8,182 nucleotides of DNA from Candidatus Kariarchaeota archaeon (GTDB lineage: Archaea; Asgardarchaeota; Heimdallarchaeia; Heimdallarchaeales; Kariarchaeaceae). Position numbers and translations under genes: made by a program. Shown here one piece after another: positions 1-5,438 of this stretch. The stretch covers positions 1 to 8,182 of the forward strand of contig JAEOUB010000402.1 in the NCBI GenBank assembly GCA_016839545.1. Reading direction: 5' to 3'. The notes below the pieces were generated by a model. It ran no database searches. It was given only the letters and a program-made list of their open reading frames with translations, and was not told the origin of the DNA. Each line of letters opens with the position of its first letter. Position 1 is the first letter of the stretch.

Positions 1-191
1 ATATTTATGACTGGAATATTAATCCAATCGGAGAGAAACCCTGAACCCCCTCCCAAATCTAGGTATATTGGAGCTACAGGAAAATAGGGTAGGAGGTGTG
101 AACACTTCTCCTTTTGGATAGGTAGGTAAAAATCATCATATTTCGTTGCATATGCATCGTAGTAGGCACGGACAGATGATTTGTCTTCCAT
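1..191 (-). CDS. Class I SAM-dependent methyltransferase, N-terminal part (runs off the left edge)
   Basis: This gene is cut by the left edge; only its first 63 codons are present, starting from an ATG at 191-189 on the minus strand. The visible start contains a YYDAYATKYDDFY stretch (residues 10-22), typical of the N-terminal helix of small Ubi/Coq-type methyltransferases. It is followed by LDLGGGSGFL (residues 44-53), the glycine-rich motif I that holds S-adenosylmethionine in class I enzymes. The substrate cannot be told because the rest of the protein is missing. The gene is divergent from the DRG GTPase, with about 146 bp between the two starts. No Shine-Dalgarno sequence precedes the ATG, and a TATA-like CTTATTAG lies roughly 22-29 bases upstream, so the transcript may be leaderless. 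The family call is fairly safe; any narrower function would be a guess. Confidence 0.8.
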   Translation of the reverse strand, partial: MEDKSSVRAYYDAYATKYDDFYLPIQKEKCSHLLPYFPVAPIYLDLGGGSGFLSDWINIPVIN

Positions 192-212
192 AGTGGATAA
201 TTGAAATACATA

Positions 213-220
213 CTAATAAG
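213..220 (-). promoter_or_regulatory. TATA-like box for the methyltransferase
   Basis: Read on the minus strand this is CTTATTAG, centred about 25 bases upstream of the methyltransferase ATG at 191. That distance would put the transcription start at or very near the start codon, which fits the lack of a Shine-Dalgarno site. It was picked by eye in an AT-rich stretch. Confidence 0.3.
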
Positions 221-269
221 CTCGTGTATCTTTCATTGCGCTCGAAGATTTATTGAGTGAAATCGATGA

Positions 270-283
270 AAGAATTTTAAGAC
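270..283 (+). promoter_or_regulatory. TATA-like box upstream of the DRG GTPase
   Basis: AAGAATTTTAAGAC is a purine-flanked AT core of archaeal TATA type. Transcription would begin near 300-305, leaving a leader of about 35 bases that contains the AGGGGG ribosome binding site at 325-330, seven bases before the ATG. The assignment is by eye only. Confidence 0.3.
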
Positions 284-337
284 GATGAAATTGATATCCG
301 GTTAGAAACACCTCAAATTTACTTAGGGGGATATATT

Positions 338-1447
338 ATGAGTTCTTATCAGGATCTAATTCAGCAGATTGAAGATGAGATAAGAACGACAAAGAAAAAT
401 AAAGCTACAAACTCTCACATCGGCAAATTAAAGGCGAAGCTAGCTCGGTTGAAACGAGAACAACAGGACAAATTACTCGGCGGTGGCGGAGGTGGAGGAG
501 ATGGTTATGACGTTAAGAAGTCTGGAGACAGCAGTGTCGCTTTAATCGGATTGCCTTCGGTTGGTAAGTCTACACTTCTTAACCAACTAAGTGAACAGGA
601 AATCTCTGAAGTTGGAGCATATCAATTTACAACATTGGAGGCAGTTCCTGGAACCATGAAACACATGGGCGCGAATATACAAGTTATTGACCTACCCGGG
701 ATTATCTCAGGTGCGGCGAGTGGGCGTGGAATGGGAAAAAAGGTTCTTTCTGTTGCAAGAGGAGCAGATCTACTTCTCATTATAGTTGATGTCTTCCACG
801 CACGAGATCATCTTGAACTTGTTGAACGAGAGCTATTTCATGTTGGAATTCGTATCAACCAGAAAGCACCAGATGTGGTAATCAGAAAGACAATGAAAGG
901 TGGTATCGCAATTGCGTCCCTCAAAAAATTGACAAAAATTGATGAACGAACAATCAAAACCATTATGGGAGAATATCGTCTTCTGAACGCCAACGTGACA
1001 ATTCGGTCTGATATTGACGATGAGCAGATGATAGATATTTTGGAAGGAAATCGAGTGTACATTCCAGCTTATGTAGTCATAAACAAGATTGATCTCCTGG
1101 CACCTGAAAAACAGGAGGAAATCCTGAATTCATTTGAAAATTCGTTAGGGATCTCTGCAGAAGCAAATCTCAACATCGACAGACTCAAGGATAAGTTTGT
1201 AGAGCAATTAGAATTGATCAAAATATATCTGAAACCACATGGAGAGGAGGCCGATCTTGATGAACCTCTTATCATGCGAAAAGGTGTGGATATAGGTGAT
1301 GTATGTGATAAATTGCATAGAAGTTTCAGGAAGGGCTTTAGATTTGCAAGGGTTTGGGGAAAATCTGCCAAACATCCAGCTCAGAAAGTACCGATAACAC
1401 ATAAATTGGAAGATAACGATATTTTGACGATTGTCAAGGATTTCTGA
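338..1447 (+). CDS. DRG-family (Obg-like) GTPase with TGS domain
   Basis: A 369-residue GTPase of the DRG family, which in eukaryotes binds translating ribosomes. A basic N-terminal helical region (1-47) with a glycine run (48-54) is followed by the Obg-type G domain: G1 GLPSVGKST (71-79), G2 around YQFTTL (95-100), G3 DLPG (118-121), G4 NKID (249-252) and a G5-like ISAEANL (272-278). The long segment between G3 and G4 (about 150-240) matches the S5D2-like insertion of DRG proteins. A C-terminal TGS domain (about 293-369) ends in DNDILTIVKDF. Length and domain order are normal for archaeal DRG. The start is supported by a strong AGGGGG site at 325-330. The gene heads a plus-strand run; the next start lies 38 bases after its stop, so co-transcription with the DENN-like gene is likely. 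The family call is very secure; the exact ribosomal role in archaea is not visible here. Confidence 0.96.
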   Translation: MSSYQDLIQQIEDEIRTTKKNKATNSHIGKLKAKLARLKREQQDKLLGGGGGGGDGYDVKKSGDSSVALIGLPSVGKSTLLNQLSEQEISEVGAYQFTTLEAVPGTMKHMGANIQVIDLPGIISGAASGRGMGKKVLSVARGADLLLIIVDVFHARDHLELVERELFHVGIRINQKAPDVVIRKTMKGGIAIASLKKLTKIDERTIKTIMGEYRLLNANVTIRSDIDDEQMIDILEGNRVYIPAYVVINKIDLLAPEKQEEILNSFENSLGISAEANLNIDRLKDKFVEQLELIKIYLKPHGEEADLDEPLIMRKGVDIGDVCDKLHRSFRKGFRFARVWGKSAKHPAQKVPITHKLEDNDILTIVKDF

Positions 1448-1485
1448 CGTCAGCAGTTTATTAGGAAAAGTATCCAAGGTCTCCT

Positions 1486-2382
1486 GTGTTCGCAACTCAG
1501 CAGACCACATGGTCTACAATTCAGTCTCGTTTCACACGAAAGAAAGGGTATGTAGAGATTGAGAGTTCTGAAAAACTGAAACACAGAAGAGCAATTCAAA
1601 TTCTTAATTCATTTACACCGCAAGGTGCATCACCTCAGGTGAGTCTTCGAATTGGAAACTGGGAAGATCGGCTCGGGTTAGGATATTACTTCATGGAAGA
1701 TGCTTCAAATGCCCGGATATCTACAATTTTAGTCGAGAAATATGAGGAAAATGTGCCACGTCTACAAATTCCAATGGAAGCATCATATATTGAGAAAATT
1801 GCATACGGATCCTATAAGGAGATTATGAAGGAGGATAAGGTTTCTGCGTATGACTTTGTCGATCACTTTGGAGTAGAACAAGCGAGTATGATATTCTATT
1901 CATTACTTACTGGAGATAATATCATTGTAATACATCCCGATCATTTATCTCGGGTTCAATTTATTAAATCAATTCTTGAGATTGTTCCAACAACATTCTT
2001 TCGCTATAATAGGATCACAACAGGATGTGCTGAGCTGGACGGCAATGAGAATATTATTGGTGTCGAGCAACTCCCAAAAAAGTTCAGGTCTCATAAAAAA
2101 CTCTACATGCCTCTTGACACGATATTTGTGGATCTTAATGATGGAAAAATCATGGGAGAAGGATTGAAATCGAATATTTTCACTACAAGTTTGACACGAG
2201 CGTATGAGAAAAATCCAAACGTGGCATATAGGTCTCTTTGTGACTTCTACATGGAAATATCGAAAGAAGGATTTGAGAACTATCAGCTATTTGGTAAAAA
2301 TACAGAGGACCTCACTCGGAAGATCAGAGGAAAAGTGGGTTTAGAAGATATGAACAAAGATAATTGGCTGATGTCATTTTGA
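1486..2382 (+). CDS. DENN-like (possibly FLCN/longin-DENN type) protein, candidate GTPase regulator
   Basis: A 298-residue soluble protein with no signal peptide or membrane segment. It starts at GTG 1486: an in-frame TAG at 1462 precludes any longer form, and AAGGT at 1476-1480 lies five bases before the GTG. Residues 123-225 resemble, from memory, the central DENN domain. A helix (GVEQASMIFYSLLTGDN, 129-145) leads into a strand and helix (IIVIHPDHLSRVQFIKSILEIVP, 146-168), then FFRYNRITTG, then NIIGV (189-193) and PLDTIFVDLNDGKI (209-222). The last two parallel the 'P-x-IIGV' and 'DVVVVDLD' elements of cDENN. The first part also resembles the human folliculin C-terminal region, which reads LLRGNQVIW before a D-rich turn and an MLP. 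The N-terminal 110 residues (mixed strands, GLGYYFMED at 64-72) could be a longin-like lobe. DENN proteins in eukaryotes are mostly Rab exchange factors, and FLCN is a Rag GAP. It sits directly downstream of the DRG GTPase. The gene is certain; the DENN assignment is my inference. Confidence 0.55.
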   Translation: MFATQQTTWSTIQSRFTRKKGYVEIESSEKLKHRRAIQILNSFTPQGASPQVSLRIGNWEDRLGLGYYFMEDASNARISTILVEKYEENVPRLQIPMEASYIEKIAYGSYKEIMKEDKVSAYDFVDHFGVEQASMIFYSLLTGDNIIVIHPDHLSRVQFIKSILEIVPTTFFRYNRITTGCAELDGNENIIGVEQLPKKFRSHKKLYMPLDTIFVDLNDGKIMGEGLKSNIFTTSLTRAYEKNPNVAYRSLCDFYMEISKEGFENYQLFGKNTEDLTRKIRGKVGLEDMNKDNWLMSF

Positions 2383-2433
2383 TTGCACATAGTTTTGGTA
2401 TTTGTTACACAAAGTGAGGAACAGATGACCGTC

Positions 2434-2445
2434 AAATTTTATTGA
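2434..2445 (+). promoter_or_regulatory. TATA-like box upstream of the zinc-ribbon protein
   Basis: AAATTTTATTGA is centred about 33 bases before the ATG at 2472. Transcription would start near 2465, giving an almost leaderless mRNA. This agrees with the absence of any Shine-Dalgarno sequence before this gene, unlike most genes on the minus strand here. Confidence 0.35.
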
Positions 2446-2471
2446 GTTGATTTGAAGTTCGTAATTATAGA

Positions 2472-3191
2472 ATGAGTAGTGAAGAATTCTATGGACGGCC
2501 ACTAAGTCCAGGCGTAGAAAGTCTTGATTTCGATGTCTGTGAAGTATGTCTTAGGAGATCTCCAGAATGGCTTGAAGTGCAATATGAGAACAATGTACCT
2601 GTCGTACGTTTTACCTGTGATGAATGTCATCAAGAATACATCTCAAGAGATACGACCACAAAGAGGAATATTGCCAGACAAGCAACTGAGGATGACAATA
2701 TAGAGGAAGCTGTAAGACCAGGTTGGGTGGATGAATTTATCAAAGAAGGGGCTGATACAGGAATAATATCTACCCTTGATGAACCTAGCACCTTGGAGAG
2801 TTCTCCAATAACATATGCTGAGGCTCCACAATCATTTCAGGAAGCACCTTCTGAAATACCAGAGGAAGTGGAAGAAAGTCACACACAGATCGCTGTATGG
2901 GCACCGAAGTTTGTTCAGGAGTCACTATTTGGACCAAATCCTGAAGCATGGCTGGAAGAACAGGATGCATATTCTGAAGACAATCTCCAGATAACGATTG
3001 CCACTCTTGGCAGTATGGCGACAAATGATGTGTCAAGTGTAAAATTATCAGCAATTATGTGTCTATCTGGGGTTGTGAGAAGAAAATCGAGTGCGAAAGA
3101 AGATGTACTGGAAAAACTGAAAGAATATGCAGCAGACCCAGATACTACCGTTGCAGATTTTGCGAAGCAGACAATGAACCAATTGAATTGA
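2472..3191 (+). CDS. Unrecognised zinc-ribbon protein with C-terminal HEAT-like helices
   Basis: I do not recognise this 239-residue protein as a named family. Near the N-terminus, paired cysteines CEVC (23-26) and CDEC (49-52), separated by 22 residues that include WLEVQYENNVPVVRFT, make a convincing small zinc ribbon. Residues about 75-140 are acidic, rich in Glu, Ser and Pro, and probably disordered (for example EAPSEIPEEVEESH). The last 70 residues (about 170-239) are predicted helices resembling HEAT/armadillo-type repeats: ITIATLGSMATNDVSSVKLSAIMCLSGVV, then DVLEKLKEYAADPDTTVADFAKQTMNQL. A ribbon joined by a flexible linker to a helical scaffold suggests an adaptor binding protein or nucleic acid, but nothing identifies a partner. 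It has no Shine-Dalgarno site and a probable promoter of its own, so it may be transcribed separately from the two genes before it. The gene itself is well supported by its long open frame and composition. Confidence 0.6.
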   Translation: MSSEEFYGRPLSPGVESLDFDVCEVCLRRSPEWLEVQYENNVPVVRFTCDECHQEYISRDTTTKRNIARQATEDDNIEEAVRPGWVDEFIKEGADTGIISTLDEPSTLESSPITYAEAPQSFQEAPSEIPEEVEESHTQIAVWAPKFVQESLFGPNPEAWLEEQDAYSEDNLQITIATLGSMATNDVSSVKLSAIMCLSGVVRRKSSAKEDVLEKLKEYAADPDTTVADFAKQTMNQLN

Positions 3192-3201
3192 GTTTCAGGT
3201 A

Positions 3202-3213
3202 ACTATTTATTGG
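3202..3213 (+). promoter_or_regulatory. TATA-like box for a leaderless ribbon-helix-helix mRNA
   Basis: ACTATTTATTGG is centred about 26 bases upstream of the ATG at 3233, the usual TATA-to-start distance in archaea. No Shine-Dalgarno motif lies between, so transcription beginning at the ATG itself is the simplest reading. Confidence 0.4.
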
Positions 3214-3232
3214 GACCATTCCAACAAATCTC

Positions 3233-3409
3233 ATGAGACTTGTGACTGTCCATTTACCCGCAGAATACCTAAGAGGATTAGACGAATTAGTAAGACTTCA
3301 GAAATATTCATCACGAGCGGAGGTTATACGAATGGCAATCCGTGATTTACTCAAAGAAGAGCTATGGCAGGATGACCTTCTCAAACAATTGAGGGAAGAA
3401 TTAGGATAG
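3233..3409 (+). CDS. Small ribbon-helix-helix (CopG/Arc-type) transcriptional regulator
   Basis: A 58-residue gene, short enough to be missed by length cut-offs. MRLVTVHLPAEYLRGLDEL matches the N-terminal strand and first helix of CopG-type ribbon-helix-helix proteins, and SSRAEVIRMAIRDLLKEEL (27-45) matches the turn and second helix, with the conserved SRxExIRxAIRxxL pattern. Such proteins dimerise through the N-terminal strand, which inserts into the DNA major groove at an operator. The C-terminal tail (WQDDLLKQLREELG) is a short charged helix. No in-frame ATG, GTG or TTG just upstream improves the match, and the TATA-like box at -26 suggests a leaderless mRNA. The gene converges on the PHP gene and overlaps its last 9 bases (3401-3409). 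No adjacent toxin is seen, so I treat it as a stand-alone regulator rather than an antitoxin. Confidence 0.88.
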   Translation: MRLVTVHLPAEYLRGLDELVRLQKYSSRAEVIRMAIRDLLKEELWQDDLLKQLREELG

Positions 3410-4042
3410 TTTCCTCTTCGCGAACCTTGAAATCTTTCTTCTCCATCCGATTCTCGATCCTGCTGGTAAAGACCTTGTGAGAATTTCTTTGAGATTTTCC
3501 ATATTCAATGTTAATTGAGACTCAGATACTGAATATGCAGACCCAAACTCCATTAGGTTGTGGGAGTCAGAGTTTCCCAAACCTATCTCAACAGTCGACT
3601 GCTTGGAATACGCACGACTGGCAAGGTAATTAGGAAAGTGGAACCAAGATGAGGCATTAAGGAGTTCGATACCATCTATACCTGATTGGAAGACCTTTGA
3701 AAATGATCCACCTCGAAATGGATCAAACGGATGGGCAGCAATACATATTGGATCCCCTTTGATTGAATTTATTGTCTCCTTCATCGATAGTCCCTGAGGG
3801 GCAAGATCAACAAATCCGTAGACAAGTAGGTGACCATCAGATGTCGATACCTCCTGACCAGGGAGCAATATAACATCTGTTTTATCTTGTAAACTGTCAA
3901 GGGCGGAATGACTTTCAATTGAATTGTGGTCAGTTATTGAAATTGCAGAAAATCCAAGATTTTGAGCTTGATTTACGTATTCCTTGATTTTAACCTTGCT
4001 ATCCCATGAGAATTCTGAATGTAAATGCAGATCAAGTTTCAT
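3401..4042 (-). CDS. PHP-domain metal-dependent phosphoesterase
   Basis: A 213-residue PHP (polymerase and histidinol phosphatase) superfamily protein. Visible metal-ligand motifs in order are HLHSEFSWDS (6-15; H6, H8), TDHN (37-40; D38, H39), E64 in PGQEVST, H71, AAHPFD (H104), E126 in IELLNA, and GNSDSH (D159, H161). These would bind a cluster of two or three metal ions that hydrolyses phosphate esters. The substrate is unknown; related stand-alone PHP proteins include TrpH/YciV-type nucleotide phosphatases and RNases. The frame stays open 28 codons further, to an ATG at 4126, but that extension is translated tRNA (it contains LEVEGSNPSPDT). I therefore start at 4042, where AAGGTG (4048-4053) lies five bases upstream. 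The C-terminus is strongly basic (RRKISRFAKRKLS), which may favour a nucleic-acid substrate. Its stop overlaps the end of the convergent ribbon-helix-helix gene. Confidence 0.88.
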   Translation of the reverse strand: MKLDLHLHSEFSWDSKVKIKEYVNQAQNLGFSAISITDHNSIESHSALDSLQDKTDVILLPGQEVSTSDGHLLVYGFVDLAPQGLSMKETINSIKGDPICIAAHPFDPFRGGSFSKVFQSGIDGIELLNASSWFHFPNYLASRAYSKQSTVEIGLGNSDSHNLMEFGSAYSVSESQLTLNMENLKEILTRSLPAGSRIGWRRKISRFAKRKLS

Positions 4043-4047
4043 TGGAA

Positions 4048-4053
4048 CACCTT
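4048..4053 (-). promoter_or_regulatory. Ribosome binding site fixing the PHP start
   Basis: AAGGTG on the minus strand lies five bases before the ATG at 4042. It supports this start over the upstream in-frame ATG at 4126, which lies inside the tRNA intron. Confidence 0.6.
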
Positions 4054-4059
4054 TAGGAG

Positions 4060-4065
4060 AAAAAG
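4060..4065 (-). terminator. Possible oligo-T terminator after the tRNA
   Basis: Immediately after the discriminator base, the minus strand reads CTTTTT. A short T run like this is the usual archaeal termination signal. Here it also lies just before the PHP ribosome binding site, so some read-through into the PHP gene is plausible. Confidence 0.3.
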
Positions 4066-4175
4066 TGTCGGGGGAGGGGTTCGAACCCTCGACCTCTAGA
4101 TTGCTCATCTGATTAGATCTAGCCAATTTCCGTAGACTATGAGTCTAGCGCTCTAACCGGCTGAGCTACCCCGAC
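4066..4175 (-). tRNA. tRNA with CAT anticodon (probably elongator Met), 36-nt intron
   Basis: A complete cloverleaf can be drawn. The acceptor stem GTCGGGG/CCCCGAC (4175-4169 with 4073-4067) has seven pairs. The D stem is GCTC/GAGC, the anticodon stem CTAGA/TCTAG, the variable loop five bases, and the T arm GAGGG-TTCGAAC-CCCTC. The discriminator is A at 4066 and CCA is not encoded. The anticodon CAT is at 4141-4139. A 36-base intron (4137-4102) sits at the standard 37/38 position; the spliced tRNA is 74 bases. G1-C72 and the non-GGG/CCC anticodon stem argue against initiator tRNA. Elongator tRNA-Met is most likely, but tRNA-Ile2, whose C34 is modified to read AUA, also has a CAT gene anticodon and is not excluded. 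The 5' end abuts the L10e stop codon, so the tRNA is probably processed from the ribosomal-protein transcript. Confidence 0.93.
4102..4137 (-). other. tRNA intron with canonical bulge-helix-bulge
   Basis: Below the anticodon stem CTAGA/TCTAG, the exon CTCA pairs with intron TGAG to form a 4-bp central helix. It is flanked by a 3-base bulge CAA on one side and TAG on the other, followed by an inner TCT/AGA helix. This is the 3-4-3 motif cut by the archaeal splicing endonuclease. The cuts fall between bases 2 and 3 of each bulge (TA^G and CA^A), exactly at the 37/38 boundary. The intron is 36 bases, too short to encode anything. Confidence 0.88.
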
Positions 4176-4706
4176 TCAGATTTGATTTTTTACCAGTTCC
4201 AATCCTTTGCGAACTTTCACTTTGGCTGGAGTTGGTAGTTTTGATATAGCCTTGTTGAGGCATGCCATTGCAGTTTTTACATGTCTGGGCTCAACTGCAA
4301 CTGTTAAAAGTTCAGAGTTTGCTTTGACACGGGCAGCTCGGTCAGCTGGTTTCCCAAAAGAACGACGCATACCATCCTGCATACGATCAGCACCTGCGAA
4401 GGCCATCATCTTGTTTTCTCGAAGTACGTGATGTGGATGCATCCTGACTCGGAAGTGGAAGTTTTCTCTTCCTACTCGTTTGAGGAGGGCTCGGTTTACT
4501 GCTTGTCGGGCAGCCTCGATTGCCATATGTCGAATTTGACAGGCTTCCTCGTTTATCAGATGAATTTCGACGGAGAAGTCTTTTGCCTTACTTCCCATAT
4601 CGTACATCACAATCTTGCTTCCAGGGATACCACGCACGTATTTCTTGGTACGAGTATTGGCTGGACCACTTACCTTTGTATAACATCTAGCTGGACGTTT
4701 TCCCAT
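4176..4706 (-). CDS. rpl10e: Large-subunit ribosomal protein uL16 (archaeal L10e)
   Basis: A 176-residue protein of the uL16 family in its archaeal/eukaryotic L10e form. It binds 23S rRNA near the A site and the GTPase centre of the 50S subunit. The diagnostic N-terminus MGKRPARCYTKV, the IPGSKIVMYDMG segment (about 28-39), the central FHFRVRMHPHHVLRENKMMAFAGADRMQDGMRRSFGKP stretch and the basic C-terminal domain are all present at the usual length. The ATG at 4706 follows the uS7 stop by nine bases that contain GGTGAT, a good ribosome binding site, so the two are translated from one message. The stop codon occupies 4178-4176 and the tRNA begins at the very next base. Placing L10e directly after uS7 is not the textbook archaeal order. 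Confidence 0.97.
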   Translation of the reverse strand: MGKRPARCYTKVSGPANTRTKKYVRGIPGSKIVMYDMGSKAKDFSVEIHLINEEACQIRHMAIEAARQAVNRALLKRVGRENFHFRVRMHPHHVLRENKMMAFAGADRMQDGMRRSFGKPADRAARVKANSELLTVAVEPRHVKTAMACLNKAISKLPTPAKVKVRKGLELVKNQI

Positions 4707-4715
4707 AATATCACC

Positions 4716-5279
4716 TTATCTTGCTGCGTAGGCAATACGCTCAAGCTCTTGCTTTTTGCGAACACCTGCTGAACTGGTCTCATTTCTGCTAGCAGCGATG
4801 AGCTCATCAGCTATTACCTCAGCTAGAGATTTCACTGTAGAGAAAGTCGAAGAACGAATTCCTTCTGTTAGAAATCTCAATGCCAGATCAACTCTCCGTA
4901 GTGGGGCTACATCAACTGCCTGATGATTAGCTACACCACCGTAGGAGACTCGGGTGGTCTCTTCACGGGGAGCAGCATTGACAACTGCGTCAACTAATAC
5001 CTGAACAGGGTTGTTACCTGTCTTCAGTTCTACCAGTTGAAAAGCAGCCTCGACCGCGTTCATGATCATGGTCTTCTTCCCAGTATTGTTTCCTGGACGC
5101 ATTAATTTGTTGACAAATCTCTCCACGATATTTACTTCAATTTTCTTGAATCGCTGAGAACTGTGACGACCACTGGAGTGAGGGAACAAAACGGGTTTAA
5201 GATTGACATATCTATGCAACCCCAAATCTGATACTTCTATATCAGACAAGGACCATTTTTCATATAATAGAAGCTCCAT
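4716..5279 (-). CDS. rps7: Small-subunit ribosomal protein uS7
   Basis: A 187-residue archaeal/eukaryotic-type uS7, which nucleates assembly of the 30S head and contacts the E-site tRNA. After a lineage-variable N-terminal extension (1-25) come LGLHRYVNLKPVLFPHSSGRHSSQRF and the conserved helices VERFVNKLMRPGNNTGKKTMIMNAVEAAFQLV. The typical TGNNPVQVLVDAVVNAAPREETTRVSYGGVANHQAVDVAPLRRVDLALRFLTEG follows, and the end YAAR is the usual archaeal and eukaryotic C-terminus. Length is normal for archaea and longer than in bacteria. The start is supported by AGAGGA at 5292-5287. A TATA-like box at 5315-5328 suggests that a promoter in front of uS7 drives uS7, L10e and the tRNA. The usual upstream partner S12 is not here; EF-1A lies 159 bases upstream instead. 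Confidence 0.97.
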   Translation of the reverse strand: MELLLYEKWSLSDIEVSDLGLHRYVNLKPVLFPHSSGRHSSQRFKKIEVNIVERFVNKLMRPGNNTGKKTMIMNAVEAAFQLVELKTGNNPVQVLVDAVVNAAPREETTRVSYGGVANHQAVDVAPLRRVDLALRFLTEGIRSSTFSTVKSLAEVIADELIAASRNETSSAGVRKKQELERIAYAAR

Positions 5280-5314
5280 TCTTTATTCCTCTAATACATA
5301 TCCTCTAAATTCTT

Positions 5315-5328
5315 GGTTTTTAAATAGG
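5315..5328 (-). promoter_or_regulatory. TATA-like box for the uS7-L10e-tRNA unit
   Basis: On the minus strand this reads CCTATTTAAAAACC, centred about 43 bases before the uS7 ATG. Transcription would start near 5297, leaving a leader of about 18 bases that includes the AGAGGA ribosome binding site at 5292-5287. This is one of the best TATA-like matches in the window. The rest of the 159-bp gap (5280-5438) is AT-rich and shows no ORF or clear terminator hairpin. Confidence 0.5.
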
Positions 5329-5438
5329 TTATTATGTTGAACACTGAGAATAATTTGGAAAGAATACTAGATGATCTGTAATTCTTCACTTCCTATTGAA
5401 TAGAGTAATTGATTTATTATTGAATTATTGATCTATAA

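Noticed and set aside
1445..1452. Perfect palindrome TGACGTCA at the DRG stop codon
   Set aside because: Eight bases is short enough for chance, it overlaps a stop codon, and no second copy or promoter is nearby.
838..1510. Minus-strand open frames within the DRG gene
   Set aside because: They mirror a conserved GTPase and have no ribosome binding sites or recognisable domains.
3233..4042. Toxin-antitoxin reading of the ribbon-helix-helix gene with the PHP gene
   Set aside because: The genes converge instead of forming an operon, and the PHP protein has a full set of metal ligands and no resemblance to known toxins.
4079..4090. Inverted repeat GTTCGAA next to CCCTC
   Set aside because: It is fully explained as the T arm of the tRNA.
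4207..4772. Plus-strand open frames across L10e and the end of uS7
   Set aside because: Both are antisense to certain ribosomal-protein genes and show no family resemblance.
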